Shown here piece after piece: positions 17,696 through 25,758 of a stretch of 64,000 nt of DNA. Under the pieces are notes generated by a model that ran no database searches, was not told where the DNA came from, and saw nothing but the letters and a program-made list of their open reading frames with translations. The position numbers and the translations under genes are program-made. The first letter of the stretch is position 1; the number at the start of each line of letters is the position of its first letter. Location: NCBI GenBank assembly GCA_947502815.1, contig CANNBH010000001.1, positions 2,328,818 to 2,392,817 on the forward strand. The letters run 5' to 3'. Source of the DNA: an uncultured Erythrobacter sp. Its GTDB lineage: Bacteria; Pseudomonadota; Alphaproteobacteria; Sphingomonadales; Sphingomonadaceae.

Positions 17696-17754
17696 GCCGG
17701 CGGGCTGGCGCCAAACGGTTTGCTAGCAAACCGCAAGGGTGACCACCCGCCGGC
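17696..17754. repeat. Nested cloverleaf-like palindrome between serA and hisZ
   Basis: Outer arms GCCGGCGGG (17696-17704) and CCCGCCGGC (17746-17754) pair perfectly. Inside are TGGCGCCA (17706-17713), the perfect 18-bp palindrome CGGTTTGCTAGCAAACCG (17716-17733) and GGTGACC (about 17738-17744). Both flanking genes run on the minus strand; it is downstream of serA and upstream of hisZ. It could be a REP-like element, a terminator/processing structure or an operator. Confidence 0.6.
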
Positions 17755-17778
17755 CGGTCAGGCCGCCCCTTCGCAGGC

Positions 17779-17793
17779 ATCGGCGAAGCCGAT
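17779..17793 (-). terminator. Hairpin directly after serA
   Basis: ATCGGC-GAA-GCCGAT forms a 6-bp stem with a 3-base loop 13 bases downstream of the serA stop on the minus strand. There is no U-tract, so it may be an mRNA 3' stabiliser or part of a weak terminator rather than a full intrinsic terminator. Confidence 0.4.
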
Positions 17794-17806
17794 CAACCGC
17801 GTGAGA

Positions 17807-19390
17807 TTAAAACGAAAGCGCTTTGACCATTTTAACGCCCTCGACCTTCTCCGCCTCAGCCACCAGATCGGCGGTTGGCGCATCGTCGAGCGAAAGCAGC
17901 AGCACCGCTTCCCCGCCCGCATCACGGCGGCCAAGGTTGAACGTGCCGATGTTGATGCCGTGATTGCCTAGCAGCGTGCCGATGCGGCCAATAAAGCCCG
18001 GCTTATCATCGTTGACGACATAGAGCATGTGGCCGTCCAAATCGGCTTCGATGCCGATGCCGAAGATTTCGACTAGGCGCGGCGCTTCTTTGCCGAACAA
18101 TGTGCCCGCAACCGAACGTGTGCCCTGGTCCGTTTCAACCGACACACGGATCAACGTGTTGTAAGCGCCGTCGCGGGTCTGGCGGATTTCGCTGACCTCT
18201 AGGCCGCGCTCTTTCGCCAAATACGGCGCGTTGACCATGTTCACCGTGTCTGAATAGCGGCGCATAAAGCCAGCCAAAACAGCGCCCGTGATCGGCTTAC
18301 CGTTCAATTCCGATGCAGCGCCTTCGCGTTCGATGCTGATCTTAGTGAGGTTACCATGCGCAAGCTGGCCCACAAGCGAACCCAGCTTTTCAGCCAGCGC
18401 CATATACGGCTTGAGCTTCGGCGCTTCTTCAGCGGAAAGCGATGGCATGTTGAGCGCGTTGGTGACGCCGCCATTGACGAGGTAATCCGCCATTTGCTCG
18501 GCCACTTGCAAAGCGACATTCACCTGAGCCTCTGTGGTCGATGCGCCCAAATGCGGTGTGCAGATAAAGTTCGGCGCGCCGAACAGAGCGTTATCCTTGG
18601 CCGGTTCCTGAGCGAACACGTCCAAAGCCGCGCCTGCAACCTGACCGCTTTCCAGGCAGTCTTTCAAGGCCGCCTCATCAATCAACCCGCCTCGCGCGCA
18701 GTTCACGATGCGAATGCCGGGTTTGGCATTTTCCAGCCGTTCGCGGCTCAAAATGTTGCGCGTTTCATCGGTCAGCGGGGTGTGCAGCGACACAAAGTCA
18801 GCGCGGCTAAGCAGCGTATCGAGATCGACCTTTTCAACGCCCATTTCAACGGCGCGGTCTTCGGTTAGGAAAGGATCATAGGCGATCACTTTCATCTTGA
18901 GCCCTTGCGCACGGCTGGCGAAGATCGAACCAATGTTGCCTGCACCGATCAGACCCACGGTCTTGCCGGTCACTTCGACGCCCATGAAGTCTTTCTTGGG
19001 CCATTCGCCGGCTTGTGTGCGGGCGTTCGCCGCTGGGATCATCCGGGCCACCGCCATCGTCATCGCAATCGCGTGTTCCGCGGTGGTGATCGAATTGCCG
19101 AACGGCGTGTTCATCACCACAACGCCCTTGCCCGAAGCGTAAGGGATATCGACGTTATCGACGCCGATCCCCGCGCGGCCAATCACTTTCAGATTGGTCG
19201 CCGCATCAAGGATCGCCGGCGTAACCGTGGTCGAGCTGCGGATCGCCAGCCCGTGATATTCGCCAATGCGCGCGGTCAATTCTTCGGCATTCTCGCCGGT
19301 GATCACATCAACATCGCATCCGCGCTCTTCAAAAATGCGCGCCGCGTTGGGGTCCATCTTGTCAGAGATGAGAACTTTAGGTTTCGTCAT
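17807..19390 (-). CDS. serA: D-3-phosphoglycerate dehydrogenase (long, ACT-containing form)
   Basis: Oxidises 3-phosphoglycerate, the first step of serine synthesis. The 527 residues are organised as a substrate domain, an NAD domain (VGLIGAGNIGSIFASR near residues 143-158), an intervening substrate-binding domain, and a C-terminal ACT domain (LYVVNDDKPGFIGRIG, near 455-470) that may sense serine. Catalytic residues lie in NCARGGLIDE (Arg), SxxEP-like AQEPAKDN (Glu) and TPHLGAST (His). It follows serC on the same strand, with a strong hairpin between them. Confidence 0.96.
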   Translation of the reverse strand: MTKPKVLISDKMDPNAARIFEERGCDVDVITGENAEELTARIGEYHGLAIRSSTTVTPAILDAATNLKVIGRAGIGVDNVDIPYASGKGVVVMNTPFGNSITTAEHAIAMTMAVARMIPAANARTQAGEWPKKDFMGVEVTGKTVGLIGAGNIGSIFASRAQGLKMKVIAYDPFLTEDRAVEMGVEKVDLDTLLSRADFVSLHTPLTDETRNILSRERLENAKPGIRIVNCARGGLIDEAALKDCLESGQVAGAALDVFAQEPAKDNALFGAPNFICTPHLGASTTEAQVNVALQVAEQMADYLVNGGVTNALNMPSLSAEEAPKLKPYMALAEKLGSLVGQLAHGNLTKISIEREGAASELNGKPITGAVLAGFMRRYSDTVNMVNAPYLAKERGLEVSEIRQTRDGAYNTLIRVSVETDQGTRSVAGTLFGKEAPRLVEIFGIGIEADLDGHMLYVVNDDKPGFIGRIGTLLGNHGINIGTFNLGRRDAGGEAVLLLSLDDAPTADLVAEAEKVEGVKMVKALSF

Positions 19391-19457
19391 AGGAAATTCC
19401 TTACATGTCAGCCGGACGCGAAGACGCGGCGCAGGCTGCTAAATTTGGGGAGGAAAG

Positions 19458-19483
19458 CGGCGGCCTGACCTCTCAGGCCGCCG
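19458..19483 (-). terminator. Intercistronic hairpin between serC and serA
   Basis: CGGCGGCCTGA and TCAGGCCGCCG form a perfect 11-bp stem with a 4-base loop, 9 bases after the serC stop. Read on the minus strand it is followed by CTTTCCTCCCC, a poor U-tract. It may be a partial terminator that sets the serC:serA ratio. Confidence 0.6.
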
Positions 19484-19491
19484 ACTTTAAA

Positions 19492-20655
19492 TCAGCCGTT
19501 CTTGACGGTTTCGTAGGCCCACTCAATCCAAGGCAAGAGGCGTTTGATGTCCTCCTGCTCCAGAGTGCCGCCGCACCAGATGCGCAGCGAAGGCGGGGCG
19601 TCGCGGTATCCGTTGAAGTCATAACCGACATCGCGCTCTTCGAGCATTTTGACGATTTTCTTCGGCACAGCGGCTTGGTCGTCAGCGGAAAGGCCTTCAT
19701 ACCATGCGCCTTGGAACATCATGCACACGCCGGTGTTGGTTTGCTGCGCCGGGTCTGACGCCATATTTCGCAGCCACGGGGTTGCTTCGATCCAATCTTT
19801 GACGATTTTCGAATTCGCATCGGCCCGGTCAAACATCGCCTGACGCCCGCCAAGGGACTTTGCCCACTCAAGCGCCGCGATGTAATCTTCCGTGGCAAGC
19901 AGCGAAGGCGTGTTGATTGTCGCGCCTTCGAAAATGCCTTTGTTGATTTTGTCGCCCTTCTTAATGCGGAAGAGCTTTGGCAGCGGCCATTCGGGATCGT
20001 AGCTTTCAATCCGCGCAACCGCTTTGGGTGACAGGATCAGCATGCCGTGTTGCGCCTCTGAGCCCATCACTTTTTGCCAGCTGAACGTCGTCGCGTCGAG
20101 CTTTGCCCAGTCCATCTCCATCGCGAAAATGGCGCTGGTCGCATCGTTGATCGTGATCCCTTCGCGGTCCGGGGCGAGCCAATCGGTGTTGGGGATCTTT
20201 GCACCCGATGTCGTGCCGTTCCATGTGAACACCACGTCATTATCTTGCGGGATCGAGGCCAGATCAGGGATTTCGCCGTAATCGGCAGAAAGCGTTGTGA
20301 GATGAGGCAGCTTCAACTGCTTCACCGCATCTTGAATCCACACATTGCCAAAGCTTTCCCACGCTGCGACCGTTGCCGGGCGCGCGGGATCAAGCATGGT
20401 CCACATTGCCGCTTCGAGAGCGCCGGTGTCCGATGCAGGCATGATGCCAACCAGATAATCGTCAGGAACACCCAGCAGTTCGCGGGTCAGATCAATCGCA
20501 TATTTCAACCGGCCTTTGGCCAGCGCAGAACGGTGCGAACGCCCAAGCGATTCGGTTTGTAATTTGTCGAGGGACCATCCGGGGAACTTTACAGTGGGGC
20601 CGGATGAAAATTGCGGACGCGCAGGTTTGAGCGCCGGTACAGGTAGTTCAGTCAT
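19492..20655 (-). CDS. serC: Phosphoserine aminotransferase
   Basis: Converts 3-phosphohydroxypyruvate to phosphoserine with glutamate, PLP-dependent. The 387-residue protein starts MTELPVPALKPARPQFSSGP, typical of the alphaproteobacterial form. WNGTTSGAKIPN and DATSAIFAMEMDWAKLDATT hold the PLP-binding residues; FSWQKVMGSEAQHGML carries the Lys. ATG 20655 has GGAGAG upstream; the longer frame to 20739 is a leader artefact because it runs through a structured RNA. It lies directly upstream of serA on the same strand, as in other alphaproteobacteria. Confidence 0.95.
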   Translation of the reverse strand: MTELPVPALKPARPQFSSGPTVKFPGWSLDKLQTESLGRSHRSALAKGRLKYAIDLTRELLGVPDDYLVGIMPASDTGALEAAMWTMLDPARPATVAAWESFGNVWIQDAVKQLKLPHLTTLSADYGEIPDLASIPQDNDVVFTWNGTTSGAKIPNTDWLAPDREGITINDATSAIFAMEMDWAKLDATTFSWQKVMGSEAQHGMLILSPKAVARIESYDPEWPLPKLFRIKKGDKINKGIFEGATINTPSLLATEDYIAALEWAKSLGGRQAMFDRADANSKIVKDWIEATPWLRNMASDPAQQTNTGVCMMFQGAWYEGLSADDQAAVPKKIVKMLEERDVGYDFNGYRDAPPSLRIWCGGTLEQEDIKRLLPWIEWAYETVKNG

Positions 20656-20760
20656 GTATTCTCTCCTTACAGAGAGCTCGCGCGGCGTTGGGACCGCGTG
20701 GCCCGGGAGCGTCTCTAGTCCCGGCACCTGACAAGTCAATGAACAGACTCGAATTCTTAT
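20656..20760 (-). ncRNA. Candidate serC leader RNA (cis-regulatory)
   Basis: The minus-strand leader can fold into several hairpins: a GTGCCGGGA...TCCCGGGCCAC stem with small bulges, GCGG...CCGC, and CTCTCT-GTAA-GGAGAG. The last has a GNRA-type GUAA tetraloop and includes the serC ribosome binding site. A conserved RNA motif named serC is known upstream of serC-serA in alphaproteobacteria. The position and hairpin content fit it, but I could not run a covariance search. Confidence 0.55.
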
Positions 20761-20818
20761 CCCTCGATATCAATCCACCACTCGCATTCTCGGGCGCGGT
20801 CGCTTAAAAGCGCAGGCA

Positions 20819-22024
20819 ATGGAAACATCCGATCTTCGCATCGCCCTGTTTAGCGGCAATTATAATTACACCCGAGATGGGGCGAATCAGGCGCTGAACC
20901 GTCTGGTTGGCTCGCTCTTGGGCAAAGGCGCGACTGTGCGCGTCTATTCGCCCACCACGGACGAGCCCGATTTCCCGCCAACTGGCGATCTGGTTGGCGT
21001 GCCCAATGTGCGCATGCCGGTAAAGGGGCGCGGCGAATACCGTATGCCCACCCATCTCGGCGCAAGAGTTCGGCGCGATCTGGAAAAATTCAAACCCAAC
21101 ATCGTCCATTTGTCGTCACCTGATCCATCAGGTCATGCCGCTCTCAAATGGGCGCAAGAACATGACATCCCGGTCCTGTCGTCGGTTCACACCCGGTTTG
21201 AAACCTATCCGCGCTATTACAAGCTGGCCTTCTTAGAGCCGTTGGTCGTGCGCATATTGCGGCGGTTTTATAACCGCTGCGACGCATTGGTTGCGCCGTC
21301 GCAAAGCATGATCGACGAATTGCTGGCGATGGATATGCATGACGACATCGGTCTGTGGACACGCGGTGTTGATCGCACGGTGTTCTCCAGCGAGCGCCGC
21401 GACATGGAATGGCGCCGCTCATTGGGTTTGGCCGATGATGATGTTGCAATCGTGTTTTTGGGCCGATTGGTGATGGAAAAGGGCCTCGATGTCTTTGCCG
21501 AAACCATCGTCCAATTGCGCAAGCGTCAGGTGCCACACAAGGTATTGGTCATTGGTGACGGCCCGGCGCGCGGCTGGTTCGAAGACGCCTTGCCCGGCGG
21601 GATATTCGCAGGGTTTAAAACCGGCGCTGATCTGGGTCAGGCGCTGGCCAGCGGCGATGTGTTCTTCAACCCATCGGTTACCGAAACATTCGGCAATGTG
21701 ACGCTTGAGGCCATGGCCTGCGGATTGCCTGTTGTCGCAGCCGGAGCGACCGGCGCGTCCAGCCTGGTCAACGATGGAGTGACCGGACGGCTGATCCCTT
21801 TGACGGGTAAAGGTGCCAATGCGGCCCCAGATAGCACCGGCCTAGCCGAAGCAATCGCACCCTATTGCACCGACCCCGCATTACGCATGTCGCATGGCCG
21901 CGCGGGCGAAGTACGCAGCCTTGAATACAGCTGGGAAGCGATCAACCAAGTCGTGGCAGATATTTACGTCCGGCTAATCCAAGATCGCCGCGCTTTGCAG
22001 GAAAAAGAAGCCCTCGCAGGCTAG
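20819..22024 (+). CDS. GT4-family glycosyltransferase
   Basis: A 401-residue GT-B glycosyltransferase. The N-terminal domain starts RIALFSGNYNYTRDGANQAL and contains PDPSGHAALKWA; the C-terminal domain has IVFLGRLVMEKGLDVF and the E-x7-E donor motif in TETFGNVTLEAMACGLPVVA near residues 288-307. It most resembles cytosolic mannosyl- or glucosyltransferases acting on lipid acceptors (glycolipid or MgtA-like); the acceptor is not deducible. It is a single gene, divergent from serC and convergent with the next membrane protein gene, leaving 1 base between stops. Confidence 0.85.
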   Translation: METSDLRIALFSGNYNYTRDGANQALNRLVGSLLGKGATVRVYSPTTDEPDFPPTGDLVGVPNVRMPVKGRGEYRMPTHLGARVRRDLEKFKPNIVHLSSPDPSGHAALKWAQEHDIPVLSSVHTRFETYPRYYKLAFLEPLVVRILRRFYNRCDALVAPSQSMIDELLAMDMHDDIGLWTRGVDRTVFSSERRDMEWRRSLGLADDDVAIVFLGRLVMEKGLDVFAETIVQLRKRQVPHKVLVIGDGPARGWFEDALPGGIFAGFKTGADLGQALASGDVFFNPSVTETFGNVTLEAMACGLPVVAAGATGASSLVNDGVTGRLIPLTGKGANAAPDSTGLAEAIAPYCTDPALRMSHGRAGEVRSLEYSWEAINQVVADIYVRLIQDRRALQEKEALAG

Positions 22025-22025
22025 A

Positions 22026-22466
22026 TCAGGTTAGGACACCCGCTCTTTTCATCCGGCTGGCGTAAAAGAACAGCGCAAACGTGATCAACCAAATTGCCAC
22101 TGCAAACAGGTCCTGTCCCATTGTCTGCATGCTTTCAGGCAGAGTGCCCGCCATACGTTGATAATAGGTCGTGCCAAGCAGACCGATTATCGAAATGCCA
22201 AACAACCAAACAGACCATTTGGACCGCAGCAAAAGTGCCGCCGAACCAAAGAAGCATCCCCACACGCCGAGCGCCCATGTCGCCACAGCCCATGCCGGGA
22301 AGCCATAGAAATAATCGAGTTCGGCAGGGCCAAAACCCATACCATCTAGCTTGCCCAGCTCGGTCATAGTGTAGCTGTATACACCGCCAAAGTTCCAGAG
22401 CAGACTCACAACGCCAACCACCCAAAGGTGCCAAGGCGTCTTTGTTTCACCCAAAATTGTGCTCAT
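22026..22466 (-). CDS. Four-helix membrane protein, function unknown
   Basis: A 146-residue inner membrane protein with helices near residues 13-32 (LWVVGVVSLLWNFGGVYSY), 57-77 (WAVATWALGVWGCFFGSAAL), 82-102 (WSVWLFGISIIGLLGTTYY) and 116-138 (DLFAVAIWLITFALFFYA). I do not recognise a named family. It begins ATG 22466; no strong ribosome binding site is visible on the minus strand. The stop is nearly back to back with the glycosyltransferase stop. Confidence 0.65.
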   Translation of the reverse strand: MSTILGETKTPWHLWVVGVVSLLWNFGGVYSYTMTELGKLDGMGFGPAELDYFYGFPAWAVATWALGVWGCFFGSAALLLRSKWSVWLFGISIIGLLGTTYYQRMAGTLPESMQTMGQDLFAVAIWLITFALFFYASRMKRAGVLT

Positions 22467-22547
22467 TTTCCCGTCCCCAGTCCGGCGCGACCCGCTGTGA
22501 ATAATGGGAACGTGTCAGATCATGCCGCCGGGAGCAAGTGGGAGGCA

Positions 22548-22581
22548 AAAAGCGGGCGAGCCGTGTGACAAGACCCGCCCT
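22548..22581 (-). terminator. Intrinsic terminator after padR
   Basis: On the minus strand the RNA has a GGGCGGG-type arm, a loop of about 20 bases, and CGCCCGC followed by TTTTT (plus-strand A-tract 22548-22552). It lies 14 bases downstream of the padR stop. Confidence 0.6.
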
Positions 22582-22594
22582 ATTTGGAGCGCAT

Positions 22595-23242
22595 TCAGAT
22601 ACGCTCAATCCGCTTGGCAACTTCGTCGATAATATCGACAATCTCGTTCATCACATCCTTGTCGAGTTTGCCGCTGCGCGCCCGGTTTTTGAGCACATTG
22701 GCGAGATTGCCCATCGCCCGAAACAGATCAGGGGATTTCACCTTCTCGGCCCGCTCGCCGTGCTTGCCCAGCCGCGCCATCAGCGCCTCGACCTCGTCCT
22801 TGCGCTCGCCGAGTTCCGCGGTTCCGTCTTTGGTCGCTTTGAATGGCTTCTTGGCATCTTTGGATGCAGCCTCTGCGATTTTGCCTTCATCCGCCAGCAA
22901 TTGCAGCGTTGGGTAAACCGCGCCCGGGCTTGGCGCATAATCGCCGCCGGTCATCTCTTCGATGGCTTTTATCAATTCATAGCCGTGCCGCTCTTCCTCA
23001 GCGATCAGAGCGAGCAGCGCGAGCCGCAATTCGCCTGCGCCAAACATCCGGCCGCGGCGCTTTCGTCCGCCGGGGCCGCCATGGCCGCCGCCGCGCGGGC
23101 CGCCATCGCCATCCCAATTGTCCCAATCGGCATTCCAATTGCCCGACGCCGCCATCATGGCGATCATTGGACCCATTTTGTCCCAGCCTCCTCGCCGGGA
23201 AAACTTGCGATGCTTGTGTCCGTACATTTTTTGCCAACTCAT
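22595..23242 (-). CDS. PadR-family transcriptional regulator with Gly/Trp-rich N-terminal extension
   Basis: A 215-residue regulator. Residues 1-65 are rich in Gly, Arg, Asp and Trp (for example WNADWDNWDGDGGPRGGG) and likely disordered. The winged helix follows at about 68-140: LRLALLALIAEEERHGYELI, APSPGAVYPTLQLLADEGKI. A C-terminal helical region (145-215) likely dimerises. PadR proteins repress genes, often including their own. Two AT-rich dyads lie just upstream (23284-23306 and 23316-23327) between this gene and the divergent rarA, consistent with autorepression. Confidence 0.88.
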   Translation of the reverse strand: MSWQKMYGHKHRKFSRRGGWDKMGPMIAMMAASGNWNADWDNWDGDGGPRGGGHGGPGGRKRRGRMFGAGELRLALLALIAEEERHGYELIKAIEEMTGGDYAPSPGAVYPTLQLLADEGKIAEAASKDAKKPFKATKDGTAELGERKDEVEALMARLGKHGERAEKVKSPDLFRAMGNLANVLKNRARSGKLDKDVMNEIVDIIDEVAKRIERI

Positions 23243-23283
23243 GGCGTTTCTCCTGTGATCGTTGTTGCTTCGATAATTCCGTT

Positions 23284-23327
23284 AAAGATATTCTTATCGT
23301 ATCTTTGATAGGTCTAAGATATATCTT
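23284..23327. promoter_or_regulatory. Two inverted repeats, likely PadR operators
   Basis: AAAGATA (23284-23290) and TATCTTT (23300-23306) form a 7-bp dyad with a 9-base spacer. AAGATATATCTT (23316-23327) is a perfect 12-bp palindrome. Both share the AAGATA half-site, and the centres are about 26 bases apart. They lie 42-85 bases upstream of the padR start. Confidence 0.6.
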
Positions 23328-23388
23328 TAAATCTAATCCACAAGAGGCGAATGGTAATTTTGGATGAGCGGGCTATCTCCATCGACCA

Positions 23389-24720
23389 ATGGCAGACCTA
23401 TTTGGAGATGATGCCCCTTCGGCAAAGGCGGGAACGGCAGGTGGATCAGGCGCGGACAGCGACTGGGCGCCGCTCGCCGACCAATTGCGCCCCCGCGATT
23501 TGAGCGAAGTGATCGGGCAAGAACACCTGACCGGCCCCGCCGGAGCAATTGGCCGCATGGTCGCCGCGGGCAAGCTTGCCAGCATGATCCTGTGGGGGCC
23601 GCCCGGCACCGGTAAGACCAGCATTGCGCGGCTGCTCGCGGCGAGCGTGGGCATGCGCGTTGTTTCGATAAGCGCGGTTTTCTCCGGCGTCGCTGACCTC
23701 AAAAAAGCCTTTGCCGAAGCCGACAAAATGGCGGGCGCAGGCCAAAAGACGCTTCTGTTTGTAGACGAGATTCACCGTTTTAACCGCGCGCAGCAAGACG
23801 GGTTTCTGCCATTCGTCGAACGCGGAACGGTGACGTTGGTGGGCGCGACAACCGAAAACCCCAGCTTTGCTCTCAACGCCGCTTTGTTGAGCCGCGCGCA
23901 GGTTCTGATCCTTGAACGGCTCAGCCATGAGGCGTTGGAGGCGCTGCTGACCCGCGCCGAAACGCTCGAAGGGCCCCTGCCCCTTACCACAGACGCCCGC
24001 GCCGCCTTAATCGCGAGCGCGGATGGTGATGGCCGATTCCTGCTGGGTCAGGCCGAAACGCTGTACAATGCGAAACTGCCGCAGCCGCTTGATCCGGCGG
24101 CCTTGGGTGCATTCCTGCAGCGGCGCGTTGCGGTCTATGACAAGGATCGCGACGGCCATTACAATTTGATCAGCGCACTGCACAAAAGCCTGCGCGGGTC
24201 CGACCCTCAGGCCGCGTTGTATTACATGGCGCGGATGCTGACCGCAGGCGAAGAACCGCTGTATGTCTTGCGCCGCCTTGTGCGTTTTGCATCCGAGGAC
24301 ATCGGGCTGGCCGATCCGCAGGCGTTGACGCAATGTTTGGCGGCAAAGGACGCCTATGAATTTTTGGGCAGTCCCGAAGGGGAGTTGGCGATCGTTCAGG
24401 CATGCCTGTATCTTGCGACCGCGCCCAAATCTAACGCTGCCTATGCCGCGCAAAAGGCGTCATTTAGGGCCGCGCGCGAAACCGGCAGCCTGATGCCGCC
24501 CGCCAATATCCTCAACGCGCCCACCAAACTGATGAAAGACATCGGTTACGGCGAAGGCTACGCCTATGATCACAATTCCGAAGAAGGGTTTTCCGGCGAC
24601 AATTACTGGCCCGATGGGATGGAGCCGATGACATTCTATGAGCCGGTCGAGCGCGGATTTGAACGCAAGGTGCGCGAACGGATCGCCTATTGGGACAAAC
24701 TGCGGGAAGCGAAATCCTGA
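23389..24720 (+). CDS. rarA: Replication-associated recombination protein RarA (MgsA)
   Basis: A 443-residue AAA+ ATPase related to clamp loaders that acts at stalled replication forks. It has Walker A ILWGPPGTGKTSIARLL near residues 65-81, Walker B LLFVDEIHRFN near 122-132, and TTENPSFALNAALLSR (sensor and Arg finger). The C-terminal region with LMPPANILNAPTKLMKDIGYG and YAYDHNSEEGFSGDNYWPDG is characteristic of the family tetramerisation domain. The start ATG 23389 fits the N-terminal LFGDD. Its stop overlaps the next gene start (TGATG). Confidence 0.94.
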   Translation: MADLFGDDAPSAKAGTAGGSGADSDWAPLADQLRPRDLSEVIGQEHLTGPAGAIGRMVAAGKLASMILWGPPGTGKTSIARLLAASVGMRVVSISAVFSGVADLKKAFAEADKMAGAGQKTLLFVDEIHRFNRAQQDGFLPFVERGTVTLVGATTENPSFALNAALLSRAQVLILERLSHEALEALLTRAETLEGPLPLTTDARAALIASADGDGRFLLGQAETLYNAKLPQPLDPAALGAFLQRRVAVYDKDRDGHYNLISALHKSLRGSDPQAALYYMARMLTAGEEPLYVLRRLVRFASEDIGLADPQALTQCLAAKDAYEFLGSPEGELAIVQACLYLATAPKSNAAYAAQKASFRAARETGSLMPPANILNAPTKLMKDIGYGEGYAYDHNSEEGFSGDNYWPDGMEPMTFYEPVERGFERKVRERIAYWDKLREAKS

Positions 24721-25622
24721 TGCGCGCATTCGATCACTTCCTCGCGATTGATTGGTCCGGTGCCAAGGGTGAACGCCACAGAGGCATTGCGCTGTCGATT
24801 GCAGAGGCCGACGGCGGCCCGCCTGTCCTCGTCAAAGCGCCAAGCGGAGGATGGTCGCGAAACGAAGTGATGGGCCTGTTGCGCGACGATCTGCCTGCGA
24901 ACACTTTGGTCGGCGTAGATCTCGGCATTTCTCTGCCCTTCAACGATGCGGGCGCGTTCTTCCCCGGCTGGGATGCAAGCCCAACCCATGCGAAGAAATT
25001 GTGGGCGATGATCGACGAAATCTGCGCCGATGATGAGCATTTGGGCGCGCACAGTTTCGTAACGCACCCAGAGGCATCGCGCTATTTCAGGCACGGCAAA
25101 GACAAGGAGGGGGAGCAATTCCTCCTCCCCGGTGCGATCACGAAAGAGGGCCGCTTTCGCGAGGCGGAAACCGCTCAGCGCCGCCAGAAATGCAGGCCTG
25201 TGAGCAATTTCAACCTCGTCGGCGCGGCGCAAGTGGGCAAAAGCTCGCTAACCGGAATGCGCATGCTGCACCAATTGCGCGGACATTTGCCCGTGTGGCC
25301 GATGGACCCAGTGCCCGATCGGCGCACGGTTCAGGGCGGATCGATGCTGGTTGAGATTTACACCGGGCTCGCGTCGAAAGAGGCCGCAGCGTTGAGCGGA
25401 TCGCGCACCAAATTGCTGACATATGCGGATTTGAACGTGGCGCTTGAGGCCTTGGAAAGCCCGCCCGTGCGCGAATATGGCGAGATTGACGACCATTCCT
25501 CCGACGCGCTGTTAACAGCGGCATGGATGCGCAAGGCATCGGGGGAAGAGAAACGCTGGAACCCGCGCTTTTTAACGGCGGAAATCGCTTGGACAGAAGG
25601 GTGGACGTTCGGGGCGCTTTAG
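24720..25622 (+). CDS. Predicted RNase H-like (DUF429-like) protein coupled to rarA
   Basis: A 300-residue protein. The beginning FLAIDWSGAKGERHRGIALS, the block LVGVDLGISLPFND near residue 62, and DDHSSDALLTAAWMRKA near residue 265 place acidic residues where an RNase H-like fold would have its catalytic carboxylates, as in DUF429 proteins. This resemblance is by motif only. The ATG overlaps the rarA stop, so translation is coupled and a DNA repair link is possible. I cannot name a substrate. Confidence 0.5.
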   Translation: MRAFDHFLAIDWSGAKGERHRGIALSIAEADGGPPVLVKAPSGGWSRNEVMGLLRDDLPANTLVGVDLGISLPFNDAGAFFPGWDASPTHAKKLWAMIDEICADDEHLGAHSFVTHPEASRYFRHGKDKEGEQFLLPGAITKEGRFREAETAQRRQKCRPVSNFNLVGAAQVGKSSLTGMRMLHQLRGHLPVWPMDPVPDRRTVQGGSMLVEIYTGLASKEAAALSGSRTKLLTYADLNVALEALESPPVREYGEIDDHSSDALLTAAWMRKASGEEKRWNPRFLTAEIAWTEGWTFGAL

Positions 25623-25758
25623 TCTGCGCACGCCATCCGGCGCGCGATGTCCTCGCTCATTCAGCTTAAAGGCCGCATCTCTACTGGCGGGCCGTAGCCC
25701 TTGCGGCTGCTTCGCTGCCGGTCATAGTCTCATGCAGCTGCGCTGGTGGTTCTTACAA

